A stretch of DNA of 64,000 nucleotides. Source: Blastomonas fulva (lineage in GTDB: Bacteria > Pseudomonadota > Alphaproteobacteria > Sphingomonadales > Sphingomonadaceae). The notes beneath the pieces were generated by a model. The model ran no database searches, was not told where the DNA came from, and saw only the letters and a program-made list of their open reading frames with translations. The translations under genes and the position numbers were made by a program. The stretch covers positions 1,836,501 to 1,900,500 of the forward strand of contig NZ_CP020083.1 of the NCBI RefSeq assembly GCF_003431825.1. The letters run 5' to 3'. Below, one piece after another: positions 29,408-38,701 of the stretch (its first letter is position 1; the number at the start of each line of letters is the position of its first letter).

Positions 29408-30093
29408 TGGACCTCGTCAGATGGTGGCGGCGCAAACAGGCGCACGGGTTTGAGATTGTCGCTTTTCAGCTTAACCGGGGCTGCACGCGCCGCCTCGGCC
29501 GCAGCCTCGCGTGCCTCCTTGTCGGCCATCGAGCGTGCGAGCGATTCGAGAACGGTCTGCAGTTCGGGGTCGCCAATCGGCTTGAGGCCATCGGCCGGCG
29601 CGATAGCCATCGGCTTGAGCGACGGCGGCGCTGCGGGGCGCGGCTCGGGCCGCAGCGGGCGGCTGAGCGCGCCATGGCGGTATCGCACCCGCGCCACCGC
29701 CTCATAGCCGAAAAAGCGGTTCACCCGCGCAATGATCTCGGGCTCGGCATGCTGCATGAAGATCGCGGTCGCGCTGGTGACCACCAGGTTGAGCGTGCCC
29801 TGCGCCTTCTGGCCGCGCGGAAAGGCAATCGATTCGGGGCTGGCCATCGCGGCATAACGCGGCCCTGCAATCTCGGCCCAGCGGCTGACCAGCGAGCTCT
29901 GCACGAAACCGAAGCGGCGAAAGCTGGTCTCGCCGATCGCCGGGATCAGGTCGGCAATGCCGCGCGCCTCGCCGCCGCGCGCGCGCGCCGGGCGGGCAGG
30001 CGGCGTCGCTGCCTTCTTGCGCGCCGATGCAGACGGCTTGGCAGGAGGCTTTGCAGTTTGGGGCTTATCGCGTTCCATATCGCAGCCGACCAT
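29404..30093 (-). CDS. dciA: DciA-like (DUF721) protein
   Basis: A 229-residue protein with a basic Pro/Ala-rich N-terminus and a DUF721 domain (FVQSSLVSRWAEIAGPRYA to INRF-type VNRFFGYEAVARVRY). DciA is the ancestral bacterial loader of the DnaB helicase. The C-terminal half is low-complexity Pro/Ala. The start is at 30093, or 30078 (MERDKPQ). It is divergent from mutY with only about 14 bp between the two predicted starts, so each promoter must lie within the other gene's 5' end or the starts are later. Confidence 0.8.
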   Translation of the reverse strand: MVGCDMERDKPQTAKPPAKPSASARKKAATPPARPARARGGEARGIADLIPAIGETSFRRFGFVQSSLVSRWAEIAGPRYAAMASPESIAFPRGQKAQGTLNLVVTSATAIFMQHAEPEIIARVNRFFGYEAVARVRYRHGALSRPLRPEPRPAAPPSLKPMAIAPADGLKPIGDPELQTVLESLARSMADKEAREAAAEAARAAPVKLKSDNLKPVRLFAPPPSDEVH

Positions 30094-30107
30094 GGCATAG
30101 CCGGGCC

Positions 30108-31211
30108 ATGCCCGTCGAGTGTCGCGAGAAAATTGTGGATGAGCGCGAAGCTCCGCGAATCGCGGCTGCCTTGCTCGATCATTACGATACGCACGCCCGC
30201 ACGCTCGCCTGGCGCATTTCGCCGCAGCAGCGCGCAGCCGGGGTGCGGCCCGATCCGTATCGTGTCTGGCTGTCCGAGGTGATGCTGCAGCAGACCACGG
30301 TCGCTGCGGTCACCAGCTATTTCAACGCCTTCATCGGACGCTGGCCAACGGTCGAGGCGCTGGCGGCGGCTCCGGCCGAAGACGTGCTCGCGGCCTGGGC
30401 GGGGCTGGGCTATTATGCCCGTGCGCGCAACCTGATCGCCTGCGCGCGCGCGATGGCGGCTGATCATGGCGGGCGTTTTCCCGACACCGAACCGGGATTG
30501 CGCGCGCTTCCCGGCATCGGCGACTATACCGCCGCTGCCGTCGCGGCGATCGCCTTCGACCGGCCATCGGCGGTGGTCGACGCCAATGTCGAGCGGGTCA
30601 CCGCGCGGCTGTTTGCGATCCACACCCCGTTGCCCGCCGCAAAATCCGCGATCCGCGCAAAAGTCGCGCAGATGCTGCCCGCTGCGCGGCCCGGGGATTT
30701 TGCGCAGGCCATGATGGACCTGGGCGCCACGATCTGCACCCCGCGCAACCCCTCGTGCCTGCTGTGCCCGGTCGCCGGCTGGTGCGAGGCGCGGGCGCAG
30801 GGGATTGCCGAATCATTGCCGGTCAAGCCGCCCAAAAAGGCAAAGCCCGCGCGCACCGGCACCGCCTGGTGGATCGAGCAGCAGGGCCATGTCCTGCTGG
30901 TCCAGCGCGCCGACAAGGGGATGCTCGGCGGCATGCGCGCGCTGCCCGACGACGGCTGGTCTGCAAGCCGTAACGGCAATCGCGCGCCGCCGCTTGCGGG
31001 CCAGTGGACGCAGCTCGATGCCGCGGTCGCGCACGTCTTCACACATTTTTCGCTCGACCTGTCATTGGCGCTTTATCGCGGGCCCCAAATCGATAAGGTT
31101 GCCTTTGAAAACCTGAATGGTGCGTGCTGGTGGCCCGTCGAGCGGATTGAGGAGGCGGGGTTGCCGACGCTGTTCGCCAAGGCCGCGCGTATCGCCATTC
31201 AGCATAGATAA
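30108..31211 (+). CDS. mutY: A/G-specific adenine glycosylase
   Basis: A 367-residue base-excision-repair glycosylase that removes adenine opposite 8-oxoguanine. The catalytic Glu is in WLSEVMLQQTTV; the helix-hairpin-helix LPGIGDYTAAAVA leads to the catalytic Asp in VVDANVERV; the [4Fe-4S] ligands are in CTPRNPSCLLCPVAGWC (C-x6-C-x2-C-x5-C). A C-terminal NUDT1-like domain for oxoG recognition follows (HVFTHFSLDLSLALY). The start at 30108 (MPVECREK) is likely; a GTG at 30135 is possible. Confidence 0.95.
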   Translation: MPVECREKIVDEREAPRIAAALLDHYDTHARTLAWRISPQQRAAGVRPDPYRVWLSEVMLQQTTVAAVTSYFNAFIGRWPTVEALAAAPAEDVLAAWAGLGYYARARNLIACARAMAADHGGRFPDTEPGLRALPGIGDYTAAAVAAIAFDRPSAVVDANVERVTARLFAIHTPLPAAKSAIRAKVAQMLPAARPGDFAQAMMDLGATICTPRNPSCLLCPVAGWCEARAQGIAESLPVKPPKKAKPARTGTAWWIEQQGHVLLVQRADKGMLGGMRALPDDGWSASRNGNRAPPLAGQWTQLDAAVAHVFTHFSLDLSLALYRGPQIDKVAFENLNGACWWPVERIEEAGLPTLFAKAARIAIQHR

Positions 31212-31256
31212 AGCCGCGTCCGCCAAAGGCGGGGCAAAGACGAACAGGAGCAGACT

Positions 31257-32555
31257 ATGTCGAAGGTGTTGAACCAGATGCCGAACTTGAGCCGCCGCCA
31301 TGTGCTGGGATCCGCCGGGCTGCTTGGCCTGTTCGCGGCGATGCCGGGCTATGCCCGGGCGATGGTGACCGGCGATTTCGGGCTGATCCGCGCGCAGGTC
31401 GAAGACTATGTCGCGTCCAAGAAGGTCGCCGGCATGCTGGTGTCGCTGGGCTTCGGCGCGCAGGAAGCCGCATTGATCGGCGCGGGCAATCTGGCTCTGG
31501 ACATCCCCACCCCGGTCGATGCCAATTCGCTGTGGCGCGTCTATTCGATGACCAAGCCGATCGCGGGCATGGCCGCGATGATCCTGGTCGACCAGGGCAA
31601 GCTCAAGCTCGACCAGCCGATCGCGGACTTCATCCCCGAATTTGCGAACATGAAGGTGCTGACCGATCCCGCCAAGAGCCTGGATGCAGTGCCCGCCAAG
31701 ACGATGATCACCCCGCGCCACCTGATGACGCACACCGCGGGCCTGGGCTACAACATCGTCACCAAGGGCCCGCTGCTCGAGGAATACAACAAGCTCGGCA
31801 TCAATCCCGCCGCGGTCAGCAAGACCCCGATTCCCGGTTTCCCGATGCCCGCGCCGACCCCGCCGATTGACGAGTTCGCGCGCCGTGTCGCCTCGCTGCC
31901 GCTGGTCGCCGAGCCGGGCACGATCTGGAGCTATTCGATCGGGCTCGACCTTCTGGGCTATGTCATCCAGGTCGCCAGCGGCATGGAACTGGGCGCGTTC
32001 CTGCAAAAGGCTATGTTCGATCCGCTGGGCATGACCAGCAGCTACTGGACCGTTCCGCAGAGCGAAGTTCCGCGGCTGAGCACCAATTACGCGCCGTTTG
32101 CAGGCGCGCTGATCCCGATCGATCCGGCGCAGGACAGCATCTTTACCACGCCGCCAGCCTTCCCGTTCGGCGGCGCCGGACTGGTCAGCAGCGCGCGCGA
32201 TTACGACCGGTTCCTCGGCATGCTGGTCGGCAAGGGCCAGCTGGGCGGCACGCGGATCATGTCCGAGGCGACCGCATTGCTCGGCATGTCCAACCTGCTT
32301 CCCGACACCGCGGTCACCAAGGGCACCTGGGTGGAAGACCAGGGCTTCGGCGCGGGCGGACGCGTGGGCCTGGGCAATGCCAAGGGTCCGGCAGGGACCT
32401 ATGGCTGGGGCGGTGCAGCCGGAACGGTGGCGTTTGTCGACCATGTCCGCGGCATCCGCGCATCGGGCTTTACCCAGTACATGCCGGCCGAAAGCTATCC
32501 GTTCCAGCGCGAATTCCCCAAGATGATCTACGACCAGCTGCAGGCGATGGGCTGA
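31257..32555 (+). CDS. beta-lactamase-fold serine hydrolase with Tat-like signal
   Basis: A 432-residue class C beta-lactamase/EstB-type esterase. The N-terminus has a twin-arginine pattern (LSRRHVLGSAGLLGLF) with cleavage near GYARA, suggesting folded export. The nucleophile motif SxxK is SMTK in WRVYSMTKPIAG; YSIGLD replaces the YxN motif as in EstB-like esterases; the third motif region is YGWGGAAGT. The substrate is unknown; esterase activity is more likely than beta-lactam hydrolysis. Confidence 0.87.
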   Translation: MSKVLNQMPNLSRRHVLGSAGLLGLFAAMPGYARAMVTGDFGLIRAQVEDYVASKKVAGMLVSLGFGAQEAALIGAGNLALDIPTPVDANSLWRVYSMTKPIAGMAAMILVDQGKLKLDQPIADFIPEFANMKVLTDPAKSLDAVPAKTMITPRHLMTHTAGLGYNIVTKGPLLEEYNKLGINPAAVSKTPIPGFPMPAPTPPIDEFARRVASLPLVAEPGTIWSYSIGLDLLGYVIQVASGMELGAFLQKAMFDPLGMTSSYWTVPQSEVPRLSTNYAPFAGALIPIDPAQDSIFTTPPAFPFGGAGLVSSARDYDRFLGMLVGKGQLGGTRIMSEATALLGMSNLLPDTAVTKGTWVEDQGFGAGGRVGLGNAKGPAGTYGWGGAAGTVAFVDHVRGIRASGFTQYMPAESYPFQREFPKMIYDQLQAMG

Positions 32556-32578
32556 TCGGCCGCAACGGGGGAAGCGCT

Positions 32579-33463
32579 ATGTCCTTGTCGCTGATTGCTC
32601 CGGCGCTGACCGGGGGGCGGATCGACCGTGCCGATCAGGTCCGCGTCGATCCCGACCGGCTCGCCGGCTACATGAACTGGAAGGCGAAGCTGCTCACGCT
32701 CAATGGGCTCGAGCCCGAGGTCAGCGTCGAGGGGCGGCTGGTCTGGCACAGCCTTGCCGATGCCGCGCCCGACAGCGAGCTGATCTTCCTGGGGCTGATG
32801 GACGACAAGGCGCATTTCGCCGAATTGAAGCGCAGCGAGCCCGGCTCGAGCCTGCACTACAACCCGCGCGTCTGGCAGATGCTCGCCAGCCTGCCCGCCG
32901 ACGAGCTCGCGTTGTACGGCGGCGCGCGCACCCTGGTCGACTGGCACGCACGCCACCGCTTCTGCTCGCTGTGCGGGGCCGCCAGCACGATGTCCAAGGG
33001 CGGCTGGTCGCGGACCTGTTCGGGCTGCGGCGCGGAGCATTTTCCGCGTGTCGATCCGGTCACGATCATGTTGTCCGAATATCAGGGCAAGGTCCTGCTC
33101 GGCCGCCAGCCGCGCTTTCCCGCGCGCCGCTTTTCCGCGCTGGCAGGCTTTGTCGAGCCGGGCGAGGGCATCGAGGAAGCGGTCGCACGCGAGCTGTTCG
33201 AAGAAGCGGGAATCCGCGTGCGCAACGTGCGCTATGTCGCCAGCCAGCCCTGGCCGTTCCCGTCCTCGCTGATGATCGCCTGCACCAGCGAGGCGCTGAG
33301 CGACGAACTCACGCTCGACACCACCGAGATCGAGGAGGCGGGCTGGTTCAGCGCCGCCGAGGTCCACGCCGCGATGGCAGGCGACGAGACCGCCCCCTTC
33401 ATCGCGCCGCCCCCATTCGCCATCGCGCATGACCTGCTCAAGCACTGGCTGGACGCGCAGTAG
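32579..33463 (+). CDS. nudC: NAD+ diphosphatase / NADH pyrophosphatase
   Basis: A 294-residue Nudix hydrolase of the NudC type, which cleaves NAD(H) and removes NAD caps from RNA. A four-cysteine zinc ribbon (CSLCG ... CSGCG, about residues 131-151) precedes the Nudix box GFVEPGEGIEEAVARELFEE, and the NudC-specific SQPWPFPSSLM follows. It starts 23 bp after the serine hydrolase and is the last core gene before tRNA-Gly. Confidence 0.95.
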   Translation: MSLSLIAPALTGGRIDRADQVRVDPDRLAGYMNWKAKLLTLNGLEPEVSVEGRLVWHSLADAAPDSELIFLGLMDDKAHFAELKRSEPGSSLHYNPRVWQMLASLPADELALYGGARTLVDWHARHRFCSLCGAASTMSKGGWSRTCSGCGAEHFPRVDPVTIMLSEYQGKVLLGRQPRFPARRFSALAGFVEPGEGIEEAVARELFEEAGIRVRNVRYVASQPWPFPSSLMIACTSEALSDELTLDTTEIEEAGWFSAAEVHAAMAGDETAPFIAPPPFAIAHDLLKHWLDAQ

Positions 33464-33568
33464 ACACCGGCTCTGGCTCCGACTGTCGTTTTGCAGTCAA
33501 ACCAGATATTGACGCTCCCGGTAGCAAGTGGCATTAGCGCCCTCGCATCGCACACGCGACCCATGCGC

Positions 33569-33642
33569 GCGGGTATAGCTTAGTGGTAAAGCTCCAGCCT
33601 TCCAAGCTGGCTATGAGGGTTCGATTCCCTCTACCCGCTCCA
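33569..33642 (+). tRNA. tRNA-Gly (TCC), with encoded CCA
   Basis: The acceptor stem GCGGGTA (33569-33575) pairs with TACCCGC (33632-33638); discriminator T at 33639 and encoded CCA at 33640-33642. The anticodon stem-loop CCAGC-CTTCCAA-GCTGG gives anticodon TCC; the T-arm is AGGGTTCGATTCCCT. A tyrosine integrase begins 167 bp downstream, so the 3' end of this tRNA is the probable attachment site of the island. Confidence 0.95.
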
Positions 33643-33808
33643 AGACCTCTCTCAGGGGGTCCGAAAACGTCGCTTAAGCAGCTGTTTTTTAGCGCTTTTT
33701 TGTGATATGCTTTCCCAGCAGTTCCAGTAATGTTCCCCTGCACATTAGCCGTTTGATGGGGTTTATGATGGACCTGCAGCAAAACTTGCTGGCGAAAGGT
33801 CCATCACA

Positions 33809-35059
33809 ATGGCGGGAAGTGCGAGAAAACCGGGGCTTACAGCGGCTTCAATTGCGCGCGCAAAGCCAAAAACCATTGATTACAAGCTGTCGGATCGGGA
33901 CGGGATGTACCTCCTGGTGAAGCCCAGCGGCACAAAATACTGGCGGATGAACTACCGTCATTTCGGTAGCCAGCGGACGGTGTCGTTTGGCCGATATCCG
34001 GATGTCAGTTTGGCAGATGCCAGACAGCGCCTCATTGAGGCCCGACGCTTGATCGCAGACGGCATCGATCCGGGCGACCAGGCCAAGCTGGACAAAATAG
34101 CCGACAGCGTTGCGGCGTCCAATTCTTTCGAGTTGGTGGCAGCCGAATGGTTGGAGAAGGTCAGGCTTGAAGAGAGAGCTGCTGCATCGATCAAGAAGTA
34201 CGAGTGGCAACTCGGCCTGGTGACGCCTACTATCGGGCGACGACCGATCTCGAAGATCACGGCCCATGAGGTTCTGGTTGCACTTAAGAAAATCGAGCGG
34301 ACCAAGCGGTACTATACCGCAACCAGTGTGCGGACCACTTGCAGTCAGGTTTTCCGCTTTGCCATCGCAACTGCGCGGGCCGAGCGCGACGTGTGCGCTG
34401 ATCTTCGTGGCGCGCTGGTGACGCCCAAGGTTGTGCACCGGGCTGCGATTACAACGCCGAACGAAGCAGGGGCTTTGCTGCGATCAATTGATGACTACGA
34501 TGGCGACGTTCTGACCCGGATCGCCATGCAGCTTCTCGCCCACGTTTTTGTCCGCCCCGGCGAGCTTCGGCATGCCGAATGGGCGGAGTTCGATTTTGGC
34601 CGAAAGGTTTGGACGATCCCTGCACACAAGATGAAGATGCGCAGACCCCACGCCGTGCCATTGTCGCACCAAACTTTGGAAATCTTGCGCCAGATCGAGC
34701 ACGACGCAGCATACAGCATCTATCTTTTTCCATCATTGCGGTCAGTCGATCGACCTATGTCGGACAACACCATCAACGGCGCGTTGCGTAGAATGGGTTA
34801 CACAAAGGACGAAATGACCGCGCACGGCTTTCGCGCCATGGCAGCCACACTACTCAATGAGATGGGAACCTGGAACAGTGACGCCATCGAGCGACAACTT
34901 GCCCACGTGGAAGCCAACGCCGTGCGGAGAGCCTATACGCGCGGGCAGTATTGGGAAGAGCGCGTGCGTATGATGCAGCATTGGTCCGACCATCTCGACC
35001 AACTCAAGGGTGGAGCGAAGGTTCTCCGGCCTAAGTTTCCACAGGTAGCTCGAGGCTAA
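33809..35059 (+). CDS. int: P4-type tyrosine site-specific integrase
   Basis: A 416-residue phage/island integrase. The N-terminal arm-binding (DUF4102-like) domain is seen in LSDRDGMYLLVKPSGTKYW and VSFGRYPDVSLADAR. The catalytic domain has the first Arg in HVFVRPGELRHAEW, the HxxR-like AHGFRAMAAT and the tail HVEANAVRRAYTRGQYWEER with the nucleophile Tyr. Its place just after tRNA-Gly is the standard arrangement for islands integrating into tRNA 3' ends. I found no second copy of the tRNA-Gly 3' end in the window, so the right attachment site is lost or outside it. Confidence 0.93.
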   Translation: MAGSARKPGLTAASIARAKPKTIDYKLSDRDGMYLLVKPSGTKYWRMNYRHFGSQRTVSFGRYPDVSLADARQRLIEARRLIADGIDPGDQAKLDKIADSVAASNSFELVAAEWLEKVRLEERAAASIKKYEWQLGLVTPTIGRRPISKITAHEVLVALKKIERTKRYYTATSVRTTCSQVFRFAIATARAERDVCADLRGALVTPKVVHRAAITTPNEAGALLRSIDDYDGDVLTRIAMQLLAHVFVRPGELRHAEWAEFDFGRKVWTIPAHKMKMRRPHAVPLSHQTLEILRQIEHDAAYSIYLFPSLRSVDRPMSDNTINGALRRMGYTKDEMTAHGFRAMAATLLNEMGTWNSDAIERQLAHVEANAVRRAYTRGQYWEERVRMMQHWSDHLDQLKGGAKVLRPKFPQVARG

Positions 35060-35075
35060 AGGCTGGAATTGGGTG

Positions 35076-36605
35076 GATTCTGTTGAAAAACTCGCCCTTG
35101 CAATGGCGCTGGAGTATTGATTCTATGTCTTCGCGAGCAAGCGGAGACGGCCGATGATGGGCGGACGGACGGTGGCGCAGGAAGCGCTGTTTTATAGCTT
35201 CAACCTGGAGCGGCATGTTCCACAGGATCATCTGCTCCGCTCGATTGACAGGTTCGTCGATCTGTCGGGCATTCGCGAACATCTGCGGCCCTTCTACAGC
35301 GCGACCGGTCGGCCCTCGGTTGATCCCGAGCTGATGATCCGGATGCTGATCATCGGCTATTGCATGGGTATCCGTTCCGAGCGGCGACTGTGCGAGGAGG
35401 TGCATGTCAACCTCGCCTATCGCTGGTTCTGCCGCCTCGGGCTGGAAGGCGATGTGCCCGACCACTCGACCTTCTCCAAGAACCGGCATGGTCGTTTCCG
35501 CGACAGCGATGTGCTGCGCCAGCTGTTCGAGTCGACCGTGGCGCGCTGCATTGTCGAGGGGCTGGTTGGTGGCGAAGGGTTCGCGGTCGATGGCAGTCTC
35601 GTGCGCGCCGATGTGAGCCGCCAGCATGCCGTCGATAGCGCCGACGCATTGCCTGACGCGGCCACCAGCCATGCCGTTCGCGAGTATCTGGCCGTGCTCG
35701 ACGATGCCGCCTTTGGCGGAGCGACCCCGGTGCCACCCAGGCAGTTGGCGGTGGCCGATTCGGCGGCGCGCTGGACTGCGGCAAGCCGCGAGCGCGCCTT
35801 CTTCGCCTATGCCACCAACTATCTGATCGATCTCCAGCACGCGGTGATCGTCGATGTTGAGGCGACCACCGCCATCCGCCAGGCCGAGGTCACCGCCCAG
35901 CGCCGCATGATCGATCGGACGCGCGAGCGCTTCGGTCTGTGGCCCGAGCGGCTCGCGGGCGATGCAGGATATGGCGACGCAAAAAACCTGTCATGGCTGG
36001 TCGAGGAGCGCGGCATCGAGCCGCACATCCCTGTGTTCGACAAGTCCGCCCGTCGCGATGGCACCTTCGAGCGATCAACCTTCACCTTCGATCACGAGGA
36101 TGACAGCTATATCTGCCCTGCCGGCAAGCGGCTGCGCCAGAGGCAGAAGGTCTAGCGCGAGGAACTGCCGTTCGTCGATGAGAACGGCATGCTGCGCTAC
36201 CGCGCCAGCAAGCTCGACTGTGACGCCTGCGCTCTCAAGCCACGCTGTTGCCCGTCCCAACCGGCGCGCAAGATCCTGCGTTCAGTCCACGAGGGCGCCC
36301 GCGATCTGGCGCGCGACATCGCCATGACTGACACCTATCTCGTCTCGCGCCGCCAGCGAAAGAAAGTCGAGATGCTGTTCGCGCACCTCAAGCGCATCCT
36401 CAGAATGGATCGCCTGCGCCTGCGAGGTCCAAACGGTGCAAGAGACGAGTTCCTCCTCGCCGCCACCGCCCAAAACCTCCGCAAGATGGCCAAGCTGATC
36501 CCGATGCCCGCCACCCCAGCCCCCGCATAACCCGGGACGAGGCCTCCAAACCACGCCTAAGCGGGCGCTAGCCTCGATCTCGGCGACGGGTTTTTCAACA
36601 CAATC
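35076..36605 (+). mobile_element. IS1182-like insertion sequence
   Basis: About 1.5 kb bounded by matching ends: GATTCTGTTGAAAAACTCG at the left and, on the other strand, GATTGTGTTGAAAAACCCG at the right (16 of 19 or better). The single transposase frame inside is interrupted by a stop. The left end lies about 17 bp after the integrase stop. I could not define target duplications. Confidence 0.8.
35154..36530 (+). pseudogene. IS1182-family transposase, interrupted by an amber codon
   Basis: A 458-codon frame with the IS1182 pattern: N-terminal DUF772 region (HVPQDHLLRSIDRFVDLSG, DPELMIRMLIIGYCMGI), DDE catalytic parts (AVDGSLVRADVS; AGDAGYGDAKNLSWL) and the C-terminal zinc-cysteine and REAR-like part (KLDCDACALKPRCCP, RRQRKKVEMLFAHLKRIL). 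A single TAG at 36153-36155 follows LRQRQKV; the frame then continues unchanged to 36530. The element is probably inactive in cis unless the stop is suppressed. Confidence 0.85.
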
Positions 36606-36649
36606 GGGCGGAAAGCGGACGTTAAGACCTGCACGGTAATCAGGCCGGC

Positions 36650-37483
36650 ATGGCCGAGTATGACCCATCGAGGCGCAACCTCTTAATTGGCGGCTCTATT
36701 GTCGGCATCTTGGCCCTTGGTGGTTTGCTGCCAAGTGCCTGCGCCATCAGCAAGTTCAACCAAGGCCGGGAGCTGTCGATGTCGGATACTCCAACGCGCC
36801 CCGATGGCCAACCGCTACCATTGCTGGATGAGGACATTGCACCTGTGCTGGTGCGGTTGGACGCATGGTATGCCGCTAATCTATCGCGGCATAAATATGT
36901 ACTCAATCCACCGGCGACCGACGCGCAGATCGATGCTTTCGAACACCTTGTCGGCATCAAGATGCCGCGATCCTACCGCCAATTATATCGGTGGCATGAC
37001 GGTGAGAATGATGACCGCTGGGGCCACATCTACGGACTTTCGTTAATGCCATTGGAACATGCCGCAGCCGATTGGGCGGCTTGGACCAAGACGCTGGCCG
37101 GTTTTGGCGGAAACCCATACGCGATTGTTGGCGGAGCGTGGCCCGAAGGATCAGTGAACCCGGCATACATCAATCGTGCATGGATACCGCTGACCAATGA
37201 CGGATCAGGCAATCACATTGGCCTAGATTTCGACCCGTGGCCCGGCGGCCGGACGGGCCAAGTAATCCTTTTCGGGCGAGACGAGGACGTGAAGGTTGTG
37301 CTGGCCGAATCGCTCGGTCAATTTCTCCAATGGATTGCGGGACTGCTGGAGAGCGGCAACTTCAAGCTTACTGTAGCGGAAGACGAAGTCGTGCTGCGGG
37401 AGTTTCGACTGAAGGAACCGCCTGTGGACCATTTTCACGAAGGTGCGCGAACTCTTCTGGGCGCGCCTGGGCCCTTCATTTGA
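36650..37483 (+). CDS. SMI1/KNR4 (SUKH-1) family protein with membrane anchor
   Basis: A 277-residue protein. Residues 9-31 (NLLIGGSIVGILALGGLLPSAC, preceded by RR) form a signal or anchor, possibly a lipobox or Tat-like signal. The body has the SUKH-1 fold signature: PATDAQIDAFEHLVGIKMPRSY, LYRWHDGEND, WIPLTNDGSGNHIGLDFDP. SUKH proteins are usually immunity proteins against polymorphic toxins; no toxin gene adjoins it. It starts about 45 bp after the IS1182 right end. Confidence 0.78.
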   Translation: MAEYDPSRRNLLIGGSIVGILALGGLLPSACAISKFNQGRELSMSDTPTRPDGQPLPLLDEDIAPVLVRLDAWYAANLSRHKYVLNPPATDAQIDAFEHLVGIKMPRSYRQLYRWHDGENDDRWGHIYGLSLMPLEHAAADWAAWTKTLAGFGGNPYAIVGGAWPEGSVNPAYINRAWIPLTNDGSGNHIGLDFDPWPGGRTGQVILFGRDEDVKVVLAESLGQFLQWIAGLLESGNFKLTVAEDEVVLREFRLKEPPVDHFHEGARTLLGAPGPFI

Positions 37484-37637
37484 GTCGCTCAAGGTTTAAC
37501 GTTCGCAACGGGGTCGGAAAATGAATTTCCGATTCTGGCTGAATCGTGGCGGTTTCCTGCCAATCAATCGCTGCCTTCTGCATGCAGGCGTCTCGTTGCA
37601 AATTTGGGGGAAACAATTGTCGTCCTGCCACATAAGG

Positions 37638-37662
37638 GGCACCGTGATTGCATCACGGTGCC
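37638..37662. terminator. perfect 11-bp hairpin
   Basis: GGCACCGTGAT pairs with ATCACGGTGCC around a TGC loop, 22 bp beyond the end of the minus-strand SnoaL-like gene. There is only a weak T-rich tail on the minus strand, so it is a probable terminator with moderate support. Confidence 0.6.
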
Positions 37663-37683
37663 CTGCGAGTGCCTCCCTTTTTC

Positions 37684-38199
37684 TCAGCTGGATCCCGCTG
37701 GCTCCACCCGGGTCCACAGATCATCGAATGCATGGGCGTCGAAGAACGCATGTGCCTTGACAATTTGACCGTCACGCAGCCGTAAGATCCAAGCGTAACT
37801 GTTGACATAGGGCTTTCCGTCACGCGCGGTGCCTTTGGCGTCGAAATGCGCTACCACTGTATCGCCATCGGCGTAGATCCGGTGAACAGTCGGGATAAGC
37901 CGATGCGCCATGCGAGCGTTGAACGGCCGGATCACGTCGCGCAGAAAGGCCTCCTTACTTTCGTAAGTTCGCGATCCGAGCGAGTTGCCAGCGATCGTCC
38001 ACCGGGCATCAGGCGCGAGCAGATCATAGGGGCTCCCGGTGCCGTTGGCCCATGCCTGGAGCGCGGCTGCGATTGCGGCTCGGTTGCGGCCTTCTTCGTC
38101 GAGAGGCGCAGCCTCGGTCTGAGTCCCGACCGCTTGAACACTCCACGCCATTCCGACGAAAGCGAGCGAAAGCGCGAATGTCTTGATGAGGTCCTTCAT
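37684..38199 (-). CDS. exported SnoaL/NTF2-like protein
   Basis: A 171-residue NTF2-fold protein with a signal peptide (MKDLIKTFALSLAFVGMAW, cleavage near VQA). The fold pattern is RAAIAAALQAWANGTG, PDARWTIAGNSLGSRTY, GDTVVAHFDAKGTARDGKPY and WILRLRDGQIVKAHAFFD. Start 38199 follows an AAAGGGA site; an upstream Met at 38214 would overlap the preceding stop as ATGA. Co-transcribed with the heme-binding-like gene. Enzymatic role unknown. Confidence 0.8.
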   Translation of the reverse strand: MKDLIKTFALSLAFVGMAWSVQAVGTQTEAAPLDEEGRNRAAIAAALQAWANGTGSPYDLLAPDARWTIAGNSLGSRTYESKEAFLRDVIRPFNARMAHRLIPTVHRIYADGDTVVAHFDAKGTARDGKPYVNSYAWILRLRDGQIVKAHAFFDAHAFDDLWTRVEPAGSS

Positions 38200-38210
38200 G
38201 ACTTTCCCTT

Positions 38211-38621
38211 TCATGGCTGGAATTGGAGAGAAGCGACCGCCGCCTCTGCTACCTGGTAATCCTGCGCGACTGCGCCTCCCGAAACACCAACCGCGCCGAT
38301 TAGCTCTCCGGCCGCGTCGCGGATCGGGATGCCGCCAGCGAACACGATCAGCCCGCCGTTGGTTCGATCAAAGCCGGGTGAGGTGCCGCCAGGCTTGACG
38401 AAGTCGTAGAGCGCTTCGGTGTTGAAGCCGAACAGCGCGGCTGTCCGGGCCTTGTTCATGGCGATATCGGCGGAGCCAAGCAGTGCGCCGTCCATGCGGG
38501 TGAACGCCTTGAGGTTGGCGCCGTCGTCATAGATGGCAATGTTCATCGGCACCGCGATCGCGGTGGCTTCGCTGATGGCGGCCGCCATGGCGGCCGCGAC
38601 CTGTGCATCGGTGATGCTCAT
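38211..38621 (-). CDS. GlcG/HbpS-like heme-binding family protein
   Basis: A 136-residue single-domain protein of the GlcG/HbpS (DUF336) family: MSITDAQVAAAMAAAISEA start, MNIAIYDDGANLKAFTRMDG and GGIPIRDAAGELIGAVGVSGG, all hallmark segments. Members bind haem or cobalamin or sense redox state; some sit next to oxidoreductases, as here (an SDR upstream, an NTF2-fold protein downstream). The start at 38621 is set by the family N-terminus and a GGAAA site. Confidence 0.87.
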   Translation of the reverse strand: MSITDAQVAAAMAAAISEATAIAVPMNIAIYDDGANLKAFTRMDGALLGSADIAMNKARTAALFGFNTEALYDFVKPGGTSPGFDRTNGGLIVFAGGIPIRDAAGELIGAVGVSGGAVAQDYQVAEAAVASLQFQP

Positions 38622-38701
38622 GGAGATTTCCTTTCCTGTTAGAGAATGAGGAGGGGCCGACTGATGCGCCCTGGACGCATCAGCCGGCCGCTCGCACAAG
38701 A

